Shown here: piece after piece, positions 48,669 to 58,952 of the stretch
How the letters are laid out: each line of letters begins with the position of its first letter
Numbering within the stretch: position 1 is the first letter of the stretch
From: Lucifuga dentata
Lineage: Eukaryota > Chordata > Actinopteri > Ophidiiformes > Bythitidae
DNA length: 64,000 nucleotides
Direction of reading: 5' to 3'
NCBI GenBank assembly: GCA_014773175.1
Contig: VXCM01000219.1
Coordinates: 1 to 64,000 of the forward strand
Position numbers and translations under genes: made by a program
Notes under the pieces: model-generated
Databases searched by the model: none
What the model saw: only the letters and a program-made list of their open reading frames with translations
Told to the model about the DNA's origin: nothing

Positions 48669-49111
48669 CTTTGTGGGTATGCTTGTGTGTGTGACAAAAT
48701 ACCACCACCTGGCTCAATATACCCCCAGCATTCCCAAAGGCACTCAGCGTGGTGCTTCAGGCTTCTACAGCACATGTCCCAATAATTGCCCTTTCATCGC
48801 TCTTCAAAGTGTGTATCAGAGGGAGAGCATGTTTAAATATGCGCATGTGTATATCTGTGGGCCTGCTGCTGCTGTCGAGGGGATAATTATCCTTTCATAT
48901 GTCCGCAGTCTACTGCCCACTGACTCCCTCTGCTACCGTGATTCTTACCATTTCCCCCGTAAGTGTATTTTCCTTCAGTTTACACCTCCGCCTTCGTGTT
49001 TGTGTCTACATTTATTTAGCAAAGCTCCATTCTCCTGATCAATCTGTGAATCTCTGTTTCTCCTTCCTCTGCCTTTCTCTACATCCGGACCTTCATTTTT
49101 GTTCATTCCCT

Positions 49112-49154
49112 GGTGTGTGTGTGTGTGTGTGTGTCTGTGTGTGTGTGTGTGTGC
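49112..49154. repeat. (GT)n microsatellite
   Basis: GT array with one TCTG interruption, immediately upstream of the candidate exon at 49167. Confidence 0.9.
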
Positions 49155-49166
49155 GTATGTCTTCAG

Positions 49167-49275
49167 TGTGGATGGTGCCCAGCTGTCTGAGCTGTCAATC
49201 ATGTTGCCAGGAGATGAGATCAGGATGTTCAGAGGACACACAGCACCTATCTGGCATTCTGCAGATAAGAGTGTT
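49167..49275 (+). CDS. Possible 109-nt exon (weak)
   Basis: A CTTCAG acceptor at 49166 follows the GT repeat. A GTT|GTAAGC donor lies at 49276. The frame between them is open for 36 codons, with a plausible mix of residues (VDGAQLSELSIMLPGDEIR ... MFRGHTAPIWHSADKSV). The exon would start in phase 2 and end in phase 0, which does not fit between the exons at 48352 and 51972, so it would belong to another transcript if real. The pyrimidine tract is poor because of the GT repeat. Confidence 0.15.
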
Positions 49276-51971
49276 GTAAGCAGGGGTGTGTGTGTGAGGA
49301 GGCTGAAAGTTTGTGTCATTGATGAGCAGTGTTGATGAGGATGTGCATGTGTGTGAGTTTATACCCAAAGCTAAAATATCATGGATAAATCAAGTCTAGG
49401 ATGTCGAAGTGAAACTCACCTAAACTTAATAGGACAAGTTTAGTAGAAATGGATTTTTTTTTCTCCCTGATTTGCATTATTTCACTTTTTAAAATTATTT
49501 TAAATTCAACATGAGATTACCGGTAAGTTCAAGGTGAGGTTTCTCAAAGCAGGCCGAAATTAATTTGCAGTTAAAATATTGCAATACAATCTTTTAAGTA
49601 TAATTTTAAGCCTTAATTGTGGAAAAAACTTAATTTCCTTCCATGGACAACAGATCAATCATTGAATCAACACCTGTCATAGTGTCAGAACCATTCTAAG
49701 CTTCAGAAAGGTGAACAAAGATTTTGTTTTAAATTAAACAGACCTAAACTGACAAACTCATAATTTGTTCATTTGCACTTTGTATTTGCTATAATACCAA
49801 GTTCTGCAAAAATCGGCAGGGCTGTTATCTGTAAAAAGGACACAATGTCCTCACTTTGTTTGATTGGGTCAATCGTGGAGAGTATTTAACTCGACACGTT
49901 TAGTCAAAGTTCAAGACAAAAAGCATTTAACTGTGCTCTGTTCATATGCTGTGTCTTCGTATGAAGCCATGTCAAAGGCCTTAACCCCTCCTCCACATCT
50001 TCCTTCCTCCATGACAAAAATCTGTTCTACAAATTTTCATGCAAATCCATTCATTATTTTTTGAGGTATGCTTCTAGCAGACAAGCAAACAGATGGAATG
50101 GGGCAAAAACACGACCCCTGTCCACGGGGAATTAGCGTTGATGGGATGCAAGTTGTTCAAAAAAAAGTGTAACAATTTTAGTGACCTTGGAATTGTCCTT
50201 TAACACTTTATTATTTACAAAATACAGTTGCCGACCATTCTGAGGTGATATAATGCTTACCTAATGTAATTTCATGCATCAAATTATTGAAAATAGCACA
50301 GAGTGCTTTATATCTATAGTAACACTGCCTCACTGAGTCAAGCTACAGAGGAAGAATAATAGGCAAGCTGGTGGCAATGTCAAGACTTCTTTAATGTCAG
50401 CTAATCGCATTGCCACTTCAGTGCCAAAACATGTGAGCAATTACAATATGAACTCTTAAAATACAATAAATGCTGATAATATTTTGGAGGGAGAGATTAT
50501 AGTTCAAAGCCAGGTTTGACTTCAACCCTCATTCCGAAGCAAAGCGTGTCCATGCATGTGCATGCATTCATGTGCGAGTGTAATGTCAATCCGCTCTAGT
50601 CATCCTACACTTATCCTTCATCCTCTCTGCACCCAGATTTAACTGCACTCCACCCCCACACTCATACTTAGCCANCCCCCCAGATCACAGGAGCAGGAAT
50701 ACTGTTTTATCTTCCAGAAATGCCTGTGACATTTTTTCCATCACCGTCTCTAGCTTGCTTAACATTGCCAAATGGAGTCAAATTGAACTGACTTAAAAGA
50801 ACAAGTGAGCTCTTTTGAAGAGAAGCATGACATAAACATATCTGAGGATGAGAGAGAGGTGGAGGGGTGAACAAGCTCCTACCCTCCACTTGCTGAAGCC
50901 CCAAATGTGCATAATTCTGTCTCAGAGGAAGCTCTGCTGCTCTTAGATGTTTGTGATTTGCATGGATTTGAAGACGAGATGAGGTGGATTTTAGGACACT
51001 CATCACTGAATGTGACCATAGAGGCGTGCTGGATTAAAAGTCTGGGCTTTTCATTAGAAGAGGAATGCAAAAGGAAAAGAAGCTGACATTGGCTATGGGA
51101 TGGCACATTTCTGAGGTTGGCAGTTTAGGCATCTCAGGATGAATGCAGGTGCAGAATGATGAGGAAAAGCATTTTGTTAAATAAAAACCAGATGTGTAAA
51201 TGTGCTGGATGTACTGTAGATGTACACAGAAATACAGGGGTAAAGGTGAACGATAAGAGCCTGGTTATTTATCAGCAGAGCCGTGTTCAACATTTACAGG
51301 TTCTGTGGAGGTCCTCTGGTCATGTGCATAGATACATCAGCACCAACACAAACGCATGCAGATGCATTCATTTGAACAGAAACACCCCCCCAACACACAC
51401 ACACACACACCTACACACCTAACACACACACAATCTAAAGCTCAAAGACAGAAGAAATGGATTGAGATACAGAATGACATACTGCAGCCTTCTGATAAGT
51501 GGCTGAATCTCAGATGTCTGAATCATAGATTCTTTTCAAAGAAAGAAATCTTCTAAGTTAAAAGGTCTCCTGACTACTGCTGAACTGAACTGTAATGACA
51601 GAGTAGAGCATAGAGCATCAAGGCAATGCCCTTCAGTGAATTCAATGAGCCATTAGTTCTTCATGCTGTACATATCACTTCATCTTTCACCAACTTTTCA
51701 ACCAGTGTTAATTAAAGTGAAAAAAAATCATAATATGACCTTCATGGAATGGGAAAGAGGCATGAATATAAACTGTTAAAAGGAAATGCCCACAGTCTAA
51801 CATCCTTGCTTTCTGTCTTTTGCTTTTATTCATTGGTTGACTCATTCCTGGCTTTCTTACTCACTCCCTCCACCGCTAAATTTCCTCTCGTCAGCTTACC
51901 CCTCCCTGCTCCCACCCCATGTCCTACTCCTTCATTCCCTCTACTCGCTTTGGTCTCGGTGGCCTCCCCAG
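49276..51971. other. Putative intron sequence of the plus-strand gene
   Basis: It contains a gap (N50675 in a C-rich tract) and a CA repeat (about 51399-51432). Minus-strand frames lie at 50707-51106 (99 and 75 codons); their Ser-rich composition is coding-like, but they lack a usable splice arrangement. A GT-AG pair there would leave only a 41-nt intron. Confidence 0.35.
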
Positions 51972-52109
51972 AGTGTGGTGTGTCTAACCGAGCTGTCCAC
52001 GCCTGTCAGTCAGTCACACGTCAACTCTCAGCCTTGAGGGAGAAACTGAGCAGGGTGGAGGAAAGTGGAAGGCCACAGTTACTTCAGGAAAGACTTATGA
52101 CTGCTGTGT
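51972..52109 (+). CDS. Putative second coding exon, helix/coiled-coil-like segment
   Basis: A long pyrimidine tract over about 51885-51971 ends in CCTCCCCAG and precedes the exon. The exon is 138 nt and open. It encodes an amphipathic, charged helical stretch (SVTRQLSALREKLSRVEE) followed by SGRPQLLQERLMTAV, then a GTGT|GTAAAT donor at 52110 in phase 1. The start phase matches the putative first exon at 48352. The Leu/charged spacing suggests a coiled-coil or spectrin-like helix. I do not recognise the family. If it is not spliced at 52110, the frame stops at 52150. This is the most protein-like segment in the window outside transposons. Confidence 0.45.
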
Positions 52110-52515
52110 GTAAATGTTTACACTGTTGGCTGAGTACATCTCTCTTCTAGGAAAGAGTTGTATTTTCCTTCATCAACAATACTAACAGTGGATCTTTTAA
52201 AGTTTACACAGCTATAGGTTTGCTGACATTCACAGTACGTTATGTCCTAGTATATGGAGATACAGTGCAGCATAAAAGACCCATGTGTTGCTTACCAAGA
52301 GAAAAGAAAGACTGTTTTCTCCATAAAAGCGAGCAGGCACAGCATCTCTGATTGGAAACCTTCCACTGAATAAACTACTTTTTCAGAACCAGTAACTTTT
52401 AGCAAATTTAATTAATGCATTAATTGCCATTATATGTAAGCAAGCTTTGGTTTATCCTCAAACACAGTAATCACAGCAAGGTGGGCTGTCAGTTTAAAAT
52501 AGAGGCGTGACTTAC

Positions 52516-52595
52516 CAACATGCCCCACTCTGATTGGTTCACTGGGTTAGATATGCATGTTGGTCCATGTACCGTCTTTTATTGGATTTCGTATT
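52516..52595 (-). CDS. Putative second exon of the minus-strand gene, with stop
   Basis: On the minus strand a strong acceptor (GATTTTCCTTTTTCAG) is followed by 80 nt and a strong TTG|GTAAGT donor. Joined in phase 0 to the exon at 53984, the frame reads NTKSNKRRYMDQHAYLTQ and then stops (TGA). The total predicted peptide is only 32 residues. The stop lies about 25 nt before the exon's donor, close enough to escape the usual 50-nt rule for nonsense-mediated decay. The exon also contains ACCAATCAG, an NF-Y-type box in minus orientation, so promoter activity is an alternative. It may be a micropeptide, a non-coding transcript or one splice form of something longer. Confidence 0.35.
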
Positions 52596-53983
52596 CTGAA
52601 AAAGGAAAATCAAAACATAAAATGCAGTGATTCCATTCAGTCATTGTATTTTTTAGTAGAATAATCAACAAATGCAATTTTGAACAGTGCTAAACAATTT
52701 TGTATACAGTTGATGTTTGCCATCAAAACATTACCCACCCTAGAGGAAAAAAGAGAGTGACCTTCTTTGGCTTTTTTTTTTTAAATTTAAAGACTACTTT
52801 ATTAATATAGTTATACTTTATTAATATTATTATATACAGCAAAAGGCTGGCTGAGCATTCCTACAAAGGCTCAGAACTGATCATGTTTAAACCCATCATT
52901 TGGCTGAGCACCTGTCATGAATCAGCTGGATCAAATAATAATAAAAACTATTCCATGCACAAGCCCACTTTAGATCTTCTAAACCTACTCTTTACCAAGC
53001 AGAGGACAGAGGCTGACTAAACACTCATATCCACATTGTATACTGCCTAGCTAAGCTAAGTCATCACCATTATTGACCATTACAGTTGAAATACATCAAA
53101 TATAAAAGATACATAGACTGAAAACCTGTTATTGAAAACATTCCAAACAATTAGAGATTAGAGAGTACTATGTGTCTTTCTTGTCTTAAAGCTGTATAAA
53201 TTGAGTGTATGAGTGCAGACGAGGCTCTGGGCTCATTAGGTGGCACCTTCTCAGTAACTGGTAAAATAACTGGTATTTTCTTCTGAACATCAAAGAAACC
53301 TTCACAGTGTTTTTCAGAATCCCATAACCACCCCACTTCCCTTCTGTACCGGCTCCCACACCTTTAACCTGCTCTGCTAATGCTAACTGGAAACCACTGC
53401 TAGTATGCTAATGATGATTAGATTAGATTAAATTTTATTGTCATTGCACAGAGTATCACTGTGTTGTAGAGTTTAGCAAGGTGACAGCTGAGGGAATAAA
53501 AACTGTTCCTGAGCCTGCTGATCCTGGAACGAAGAGACCTGTAGCACCTTCCACAGGGGAGGAGGGCAAACAGTTTGCGACCAGGGTGAAATATCTAGCT
53601 AACAGTTTAGTTCAACAACTATCTACCAAATATACTACTCAATATACTACAATCAAACTTGACTGCTAGCATATGGAGTATGCTATCAAACCTGCTCTAT
53701 TCATGCAATCAATCATTGCTAATCAACTAACTAGCATGCTACTCAGCTAGCTGATTACCTTTAAACACATGTGAATGCTATGCTACCTAGCATAAAGCTA
53801 CACAGCTACTTTTTACTTGAAGCTAACTTGGCTAACAACCACAATAAGCTACAGTAATTACACCATGAAACAGAAAACAAACCAGCTTAAAAATACATCT
53901 TTGTCTTCTTTATGATCAAAAGTACGTACTTCAACTCTATAACCCTGCACTGACTTACTGCTATCTTTATGCAAAACACTCAC
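52596..53983 (-). other. Putative intron 1 of the minus-strand gene
   Basis: It is 1.39 kb long and contains an antisense LINE fragment (53416-53590). A minus-strand frame at about 53151-53350 (GWLWDSEKHCEGFFDVQKK...) has no clear acceptor and is not called. Confidence 0.3.
53416..53590 (-). mobile_element. LINE 3'-end fragment (L2-like)
   Basis: Read on the plus strand it starts GATTAGATTAGATTAAATTT, then TATTGTCATTGCACAG. Its inverse is a LINE tail of the CTGTGCAATGACAATA type followed by a short tandem repeat. The part with CTGTTCCTGAGCCTGCTGAT resembles antisense copies of the same family that I remember from fish. Confidence 0.55.
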
Positions 53984-54025
53984 CTTTATTTTGGCGTCAC
54001 TGCCACTGACAACAGCATCAGCCAT
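53984..54025 (-). CDS. Putative first coding exon of a minus-strand gene (unknown protein)
   Basis: On the minus strand AGAACATGG (ATG ending at 54025) has A at -3 and G at +4, a near-ideal context. Fourteen codons, MADAVVSGSDAKIK, run to an AAG|GTGAGT donor at 53983, a textbook 5' splice site in phase 0. A CCAAT-TATA-GC-box promoter lies just upstream, so promoter, start codon and donor all agree. The composition (Met-Ala-Asp, small residues) is typical of a cytosolic protein N-terminus. I do not recognise the protein. The next exon candidate is 52516-52595; other downstream exons may exist. Confidence 0.5.
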
Positions 54026-54105
54026 GTTCTTTACAGGTTGTTTGAAGCTCCGCCCCTTTTATAATCGCCTCTCCCTATCAAGAACAAAGCCTATTGGCCA
54101 CAAAT
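54026..54105 (-). promoter_or_regulatory. CCAAT/TATA/GC-box core promoter
   Basis: Reading the minus strand, GGCCAATAGG (core 54093-54097) is an NF-Y-type CCAAT box. About 30 bp further on, TATAAAAG (54063-54056) abuts a GC box, GGGGCGGAGC (54056-54047). The ATG at 54025 follows 31 bp after the TATA box. Standard spacing would put transcription start near 54033 with a leader of about 8 nt, so initiation may instead be upstream. Confidence 0.5.
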
Positions 54106-54145
54106 CCTCCACAGCTAAATTCAATAGGCTAAAGCAAAAGTAAAG

Positions 54146-54189
54146 AAAAAAAAAAAAAAAAAAAANAAAAAAAAAAAAAAAAAAAAAAA
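54146..54189. repeat. Poly-A tract around N54166
   Basis: Assembly gap in a homopolymer just upstream of the minus-strand promoter. Distances to any more distal promoter elements are therefore unreliable. Confidence 0.85.
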
Positions 54190-54429
54190 GCAGATTAAAA
54201 ACAATGAAATTAGAGTATACAAAGTATTTTCCTTAAAAAAAAAATATATATATAAAAAATGTTTTAATATCCATTTTTAGATGTAGCAATGGAATATATT
54301 TTCAAATCAGGTCGAGAAAATGTTTTCCATTTTTGTTTCAAAACAGAAGATAGGTACACAGACCCATGTACGTACGGAGGTAGCATAAGGCAAGTTTTTT
54401 TTCACAAAGGCATGCTACTAGTAGTATTA

Positions 54430-55017
54430 TTAAAAGACCATGATGGTGAGTTTGAATTTTGAGCCCAATTTATATAACCATACACGTTAAGTTAGCAACA
54501 ATTTCCCAAAACAACCTACTGGAGTGGTAAATATAATTATTTTTTTCCTTCCTTCCAGACTGCCATTGGTTTCAATTCATTCCAGAACGCAATTAAAATT
54601 AACTTGTCCAGACTTGAAACATGTCTGAGATAAGAAATCCATCACCACAAATACCATGTCTATTAATTTTATTTTTTTGAAGAAACTTTATTTAACTGGT
54701 CCAACATGGAGCTCCACAGAAGAAAATGTATGTCTCCACCAGGGCATATAATGCCAGGAGAAGATGGCTTTTACAGAGAAATGAAAAATTACCATCTCTT
54801 CTACATTTGGACATATGTGTTAGCAAGCACAATATAGAATTTTAAGGTGGGTGTATCATCTGAAGATTTGATTTTGAAAGATTAGGGGATTTGGCAAAAT
54901 AACAGGAAAATTACAACGCAGTTTTATGTTTTGGAAAATAGCTGTCAGTAACATAACGTGTGTGTGGGCAGTATTTATTGGGCTTAAACATGCAAAATCA
55001 CCAGTATGGTCATTTAA
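54430..55017 (+). mobile_element. TTAA MITE, copy L
   Basis: A complete 588-bp copy bounded by TTAA. Its left end reads AAGACCATGATGGTGAGTTT and its right end AAATCACCAGTATGGTCAT then TTAA. Block order is as in copies A and I. Confidence 0.9.
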
Positions 55018-55208
55018 GGCACACACCACTATTATTATCCAAAAGAAATCTGACCAATTATTTTACTTTTGCCTCTCTTCCTCCCTAAACTACCACATTG
55101 CCTCTTACTCCCTTTTCTCATTTCATTTTTCTTGTCGGCTCCCTCTCACAATTTCTTGTCTCTGCTCCCTCTGTTGTCTCCCTCCCTTCCTCTCTGTTCA
55201 AATGCCAG

Positions 55209-55288
55209 CCTCCCCTGTTAGCCCCTGTCACCATAGCTGCCACCCTGGCAGCAACTGATAGCGTGAATCTATGTGGGAGTTCTCTGTG
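55209..55288 (+). CDS. Possible exon (weak)
   Basis: One of the best pyrimidine tracts in the window (55128-55195) leads to AAATGCCAG at 55208. The following frame, PPLLAPVTIAATLAATDSVN, is open to a TGA at 55293-55295, with a possible TGTG|GTACTG donor at 55289. Its phase-0 entry does not match the favoured phase-1 exit at 52110. It would match only a weak alternative donor at 52106. Confidence 0.2.
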
Positions 55289-57530
55289 GTACTGAAGACG
55301 TTTGAGTCTATTTTATTTTTCACCTTATAGATCTGGATTATGAATATAAATATCAGTGCACGAGGCAAATGCATGAATGCTCTTTCTTTGACCCTGGATA
55401 CAATAATATGCATACTAAAAGAAGAAATATGAAAGATGTAATAAGGATGAGCAGTATTTGCACAATTAAACAGCAGGGACTAGTACACTGGGTGAGTCTA
55501 AAATTAACTATCATTTATAATCTTGCACACAGTCATTTTGTTGCTTTTTTACTTGCTTTCTCCTTCACCTTCTTTCAGCACCCAGTTTTCTTTAATCTGT
55601 GGTAGGGAGAAAAGGGGAATGAACAGGGAACCGGGTATATATCTATCATTAGCCGGCCCCCTGCCCACACAATCTCCTTTAGAAGGACTGCCCACAGTGA
55701 CACACTCAAATTATTCATGGGAATTGCAGACCACCTAGCACCTAGCTGGAATATCACTTATCCATCCTCAGATACATGGACACTTTAATTTGACAGTGTG
55801 AAACTGAAGAACCTTTGAAGAAACTCCCAAAAATCCCATTTCCCTCTGTCGTCACTGTCACTCGTCTGTCTCTGAAATTTGTGAAAACTTATAATTTACT
55901 TTTCTTATGATATTCACAGGGATATGATCCCTGTCTTCCTCCTCATTCATTTCCTCCCAGAACTTTTATTGCTATTCAACTGCATCTCTGTCTGTACTTC
56001 ATTCTAGTTTTGTACAGTCACTCAATAACATCCATTCTCATAAAAAAAACCACTCACGGGATCTTGCTTTCTTTCTCTCTTTTCTCTCCTCTTTGGCAAA
56101 TTACAGCATTGCAAGTAAGTAGAGCTGATAACAGTGCTATCTGATATGAGTCATATTCTTATATGTGTTATAATATGCTTTTAAATTATATATTAAGTAT
56201 AGTCTAATTAGGCTGTGGTTTTGTCTTCAAATAAAACACTCATTTTAGTCAAGTAGAAAGTACTTCTCTGGAAATGATGTAGCTTTTAATGTATTTATCT
56301 TCACATTGTGCTAATTGGCAGCTATATTTCCACAGAATCAGTAATTAGACGAGTACAAGGAGAAACAAATAGAGGAAACCAATATACACCCATTTGGCGT
56401 TCTTGAGACTTTACAGAAAATATGTATACATATTTTATATAACTGTACTCATTGTACCTGTAGTAAAAATCACTGCTGGGCCAGCAGGAATATGGCTTTG
56501 TTGTGTGGCTCTGGTCTTGAAGATTCAGACTGTTGCCTTGGGCTGTGGATCCGGGTGAGTGTTTTCTGATAGATGTGCCTCTCTATTCCACTTCACTTCA
56601 GCACAAATACTTCAGAATGGGATCGGCTAAGAACATTTTTACTCCCAGTTGCACATACTGTACTGCCCTACTTTAGTTCAACACAATTGTAGCTTCCAGC
56701 CTCCTTTGACTGATATTTGGAGAGCCATTTTGTTCTAAAAAGGATATTTGGGGTGGAAATTGACCACAAAATTACAAAAAATGGACTTCAAAATTGACAA
56801 TTGGCAGACTAACAGCTTCCATTTTTTTCTCACATCTGGTGTAAAGGCAAGGACGCCTCTTGAGTTAGAGTAGTTTCCTATCTTCATTAAAGAGAGTACA
56901 CACCGTTGATTGCAAACCTCTCTCAGGTTGTTTTCTTTTTTCCTTTTTTATCTTCACATTTTTGTGAGTGCTGCTCATTACAGCGAAATAGTTATGTCCT
57001 CCTGATGGTAATGCAGAAATAACAACAAAAGAAATGAATGGATTTCTTCTATTTGGACATCAAAAAAACATGAAAAAAAAGCAGATATATCCACAGTGAA
57101 TGTCAGTGATTACACTGAATTACCTTCTTTTGTTTCAGAGAATCTCGAATCCCAGGAGGAACCTCAATATTAGCAACACTACTTCCTGATGGACTGTTTT
57201 TGTTTTTTTGTTGTTTTTTTTTTTTGCTCCTCTTGTGTGACAATTTAAATCCAGGGAGTGAACAACATGAATGTTTACACAATCTTAATATAATACAATA
57301 TAATACATACAAGGGACACAAGATAGCATTATGTAACCAAAAATAAAACATTTGAAGCTTTAAGAAAAGGTACTGCCTATTGTAAACGCAAAACCTTAAG
57401 GGAGTATGTTTTGCGTGTGTGCGTGCATGCATGCGTGTGTGTGTTTATACATTAATTATCAAAGAGGAAACAAAAGCCAAAGGAAGCAGGAAATGATAAG
57501 ACAGACCAATAAAGACCCAATACAAACTCA
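55289..57530. other. Non-coding stretch with a microexon candidate
   Basis: It holds the 8-nt microexon-like structure at 56107-56114 and an isolated donor-like GG|GTGAGT near 56551. No repeat family is recognised. Confidence 0.4.
56107..56114 (+). other. Microexon-like structure (8 nt)
   Basis: A long pyrimidine tract (TTTCTTTCTCTCTTTTCTCT ... TCTTTGG) and ATTACAG are followed by CATTGCAA and then a perfect GTAAGT donor. This is the layout of neural microexons. Eight nucleotides would shift a reading frame. It may also be a chance pairing or a recursive-splicing relic. Confidence 0.25.
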
Positions 57531-57556
57531 GTCGCTATAGCAACTGTTGCTGAGGT
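57500..57556 (+). promoter_or_regulatory. X-box with CCAAT boxes and a splice donor
   Basis: GACCAATAA and ACCCAATAC precede GTCGCTATAGCAAC (57531-57544), an RFX-type X-box with one mismatch, itself overlapping the palindrome AGCAACTGTTGCT. GCTGAG|GTGAGT follows at 57555. CCAAT boxes in the other orientation lie at about 57603-57618. Together these suggest a small, possibly bidirectional promoter with an untranslated first exon. Confidence 0.3.
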
Positions 57557-58235
57557 GAGTGAGCACATTTCTTTGATTTTCCAGCGGCTTTGTTGCTAAA
57601 TTCAGATTGGTCGCCTATTGGAAAGTTGCTTGTCACAGTCACTTGAAGACTCTTTGAAACGGCACAAATAAAGTTGGTGCTTTTTCATCACTGTCAATAT
57701 CCAACCACAAGATTACAAGGTTATTATAAGGTAGCTTCATGGACTTCAAAACAAAAGATGTGCTGTCTAATTAATCTCTCTGAGTTTGCTGTCATATCAC
57801 CAGCGGTATTTGCATCGCATTGCATCCTTGCTGCCTACACTCCTGCTACCCTGCACCTTGGTCAGCGTATGGAATGGAGTCCGATGCAGCAATACGCATC
57901 TTCAAGAAGCGCCCAGGGGCGACACAGCCGATATGAATATGACACAGCCAGTATAAATTCTCCTTGGTGCCACTTTCAATAAAATTACTGAATAAAACTA
58001 AGGATTAATCGATCAATATTATAATGTAGGATTTTTATCTTTATCCCTCATTATGGCTATCTTACTTCTACAGGCCCCATGGTTATTTTTATCATTATCT
58101 TTTTATATTCTTAATATTATTATTATTACATTGGATGTTAGCTGATATTGTATTAATTGTGATGTGTTTACAGCTGTATTGAGGTTGAACGTAGAATGGA
58201 TGTGAGTGTGTATGGAACAGCACCTTGATGCCCAT
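57557..58235. other. Non-coding stretch
   Basis: No gene or repeat that I can define. It includes the inverted CCAAT boxes just mentioned. Confidence 0.4.
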
Positions 58236-58291
58236 GCCAAATTTCTCCTTGGTGACAAATAAAGCTGACCTTGACCTTGATGATCATAGAT
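58236..58291 (+). mobile_element. LINE 3'-tail fragment
   Basis: GCCAAATTTCTCCTTGGTGA followed by CAAATAAAGCTGACCTTGAC is the form of an L2/CR1-like LINE 3' end with its short tandem tail (GACCTT)n. Its 5' extent is not clear. Confidence 0.5.
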
Positions 58292-58952
58292 TATCTGCCA
58301 GTTAAGAAACCTGGTAGCCCTGTCTGACTGCTGACATTTCACCATGCAATTGCCTTTGTGCACAGATATGGTAAGATTTTAAAGTCGGGAAATTGCTCTC
58401 GGCAGGTTACGAGCTTCTCCTCTATTTTTATATCACTTCTGCTTACATCAAATACAACTATTCTGTCATTGGATGCACATCGGAAAGGTCAGCAGCATGG
58501 GTCAAAGTTGAATTTGGTTGAACTTTGAGTGCAGAGGCAAAGCGGAGAATCTGAGCTTTGTGTGCAGCACAAGATGGCGTGCTGTGAGGTTGGGAGTAAC
58601 CATCCAGCTCCCAATACACAAGAATGGAACACACACCCAGCACCCAGCTCAGCACACTACTCACTGCTTATCATATGAAAGCAGCCTAACTTCCTCCTTC
58701 AACTCTCACACAACACGCTCCACTGATGCACAATAGTGAGGCAACTTTTGGCCATTGTTCCAATCTCAATTACTAAAAACATAGCTGTCACATCTTGCTG
58801 CCATTAAAACTAATGAGATTTTCAGTCTGAAATATATTATTAAAACAGCATTTCCAAATGAACACTTTTAGTTGACCCTTAATACAATGCTTTTTCCCTA
58901 ATTATAGTGCTTCTCTACCTCTCTTCTCTTTTACAGTGAAATGGAAGATGAC

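Noticed and set aside
50707..51106. Two overlapping Ser-rich minus-strand frames as exons
   Set aside because: The only good GT-AG arrangement implies a 41-nt intron and incompatible phases.
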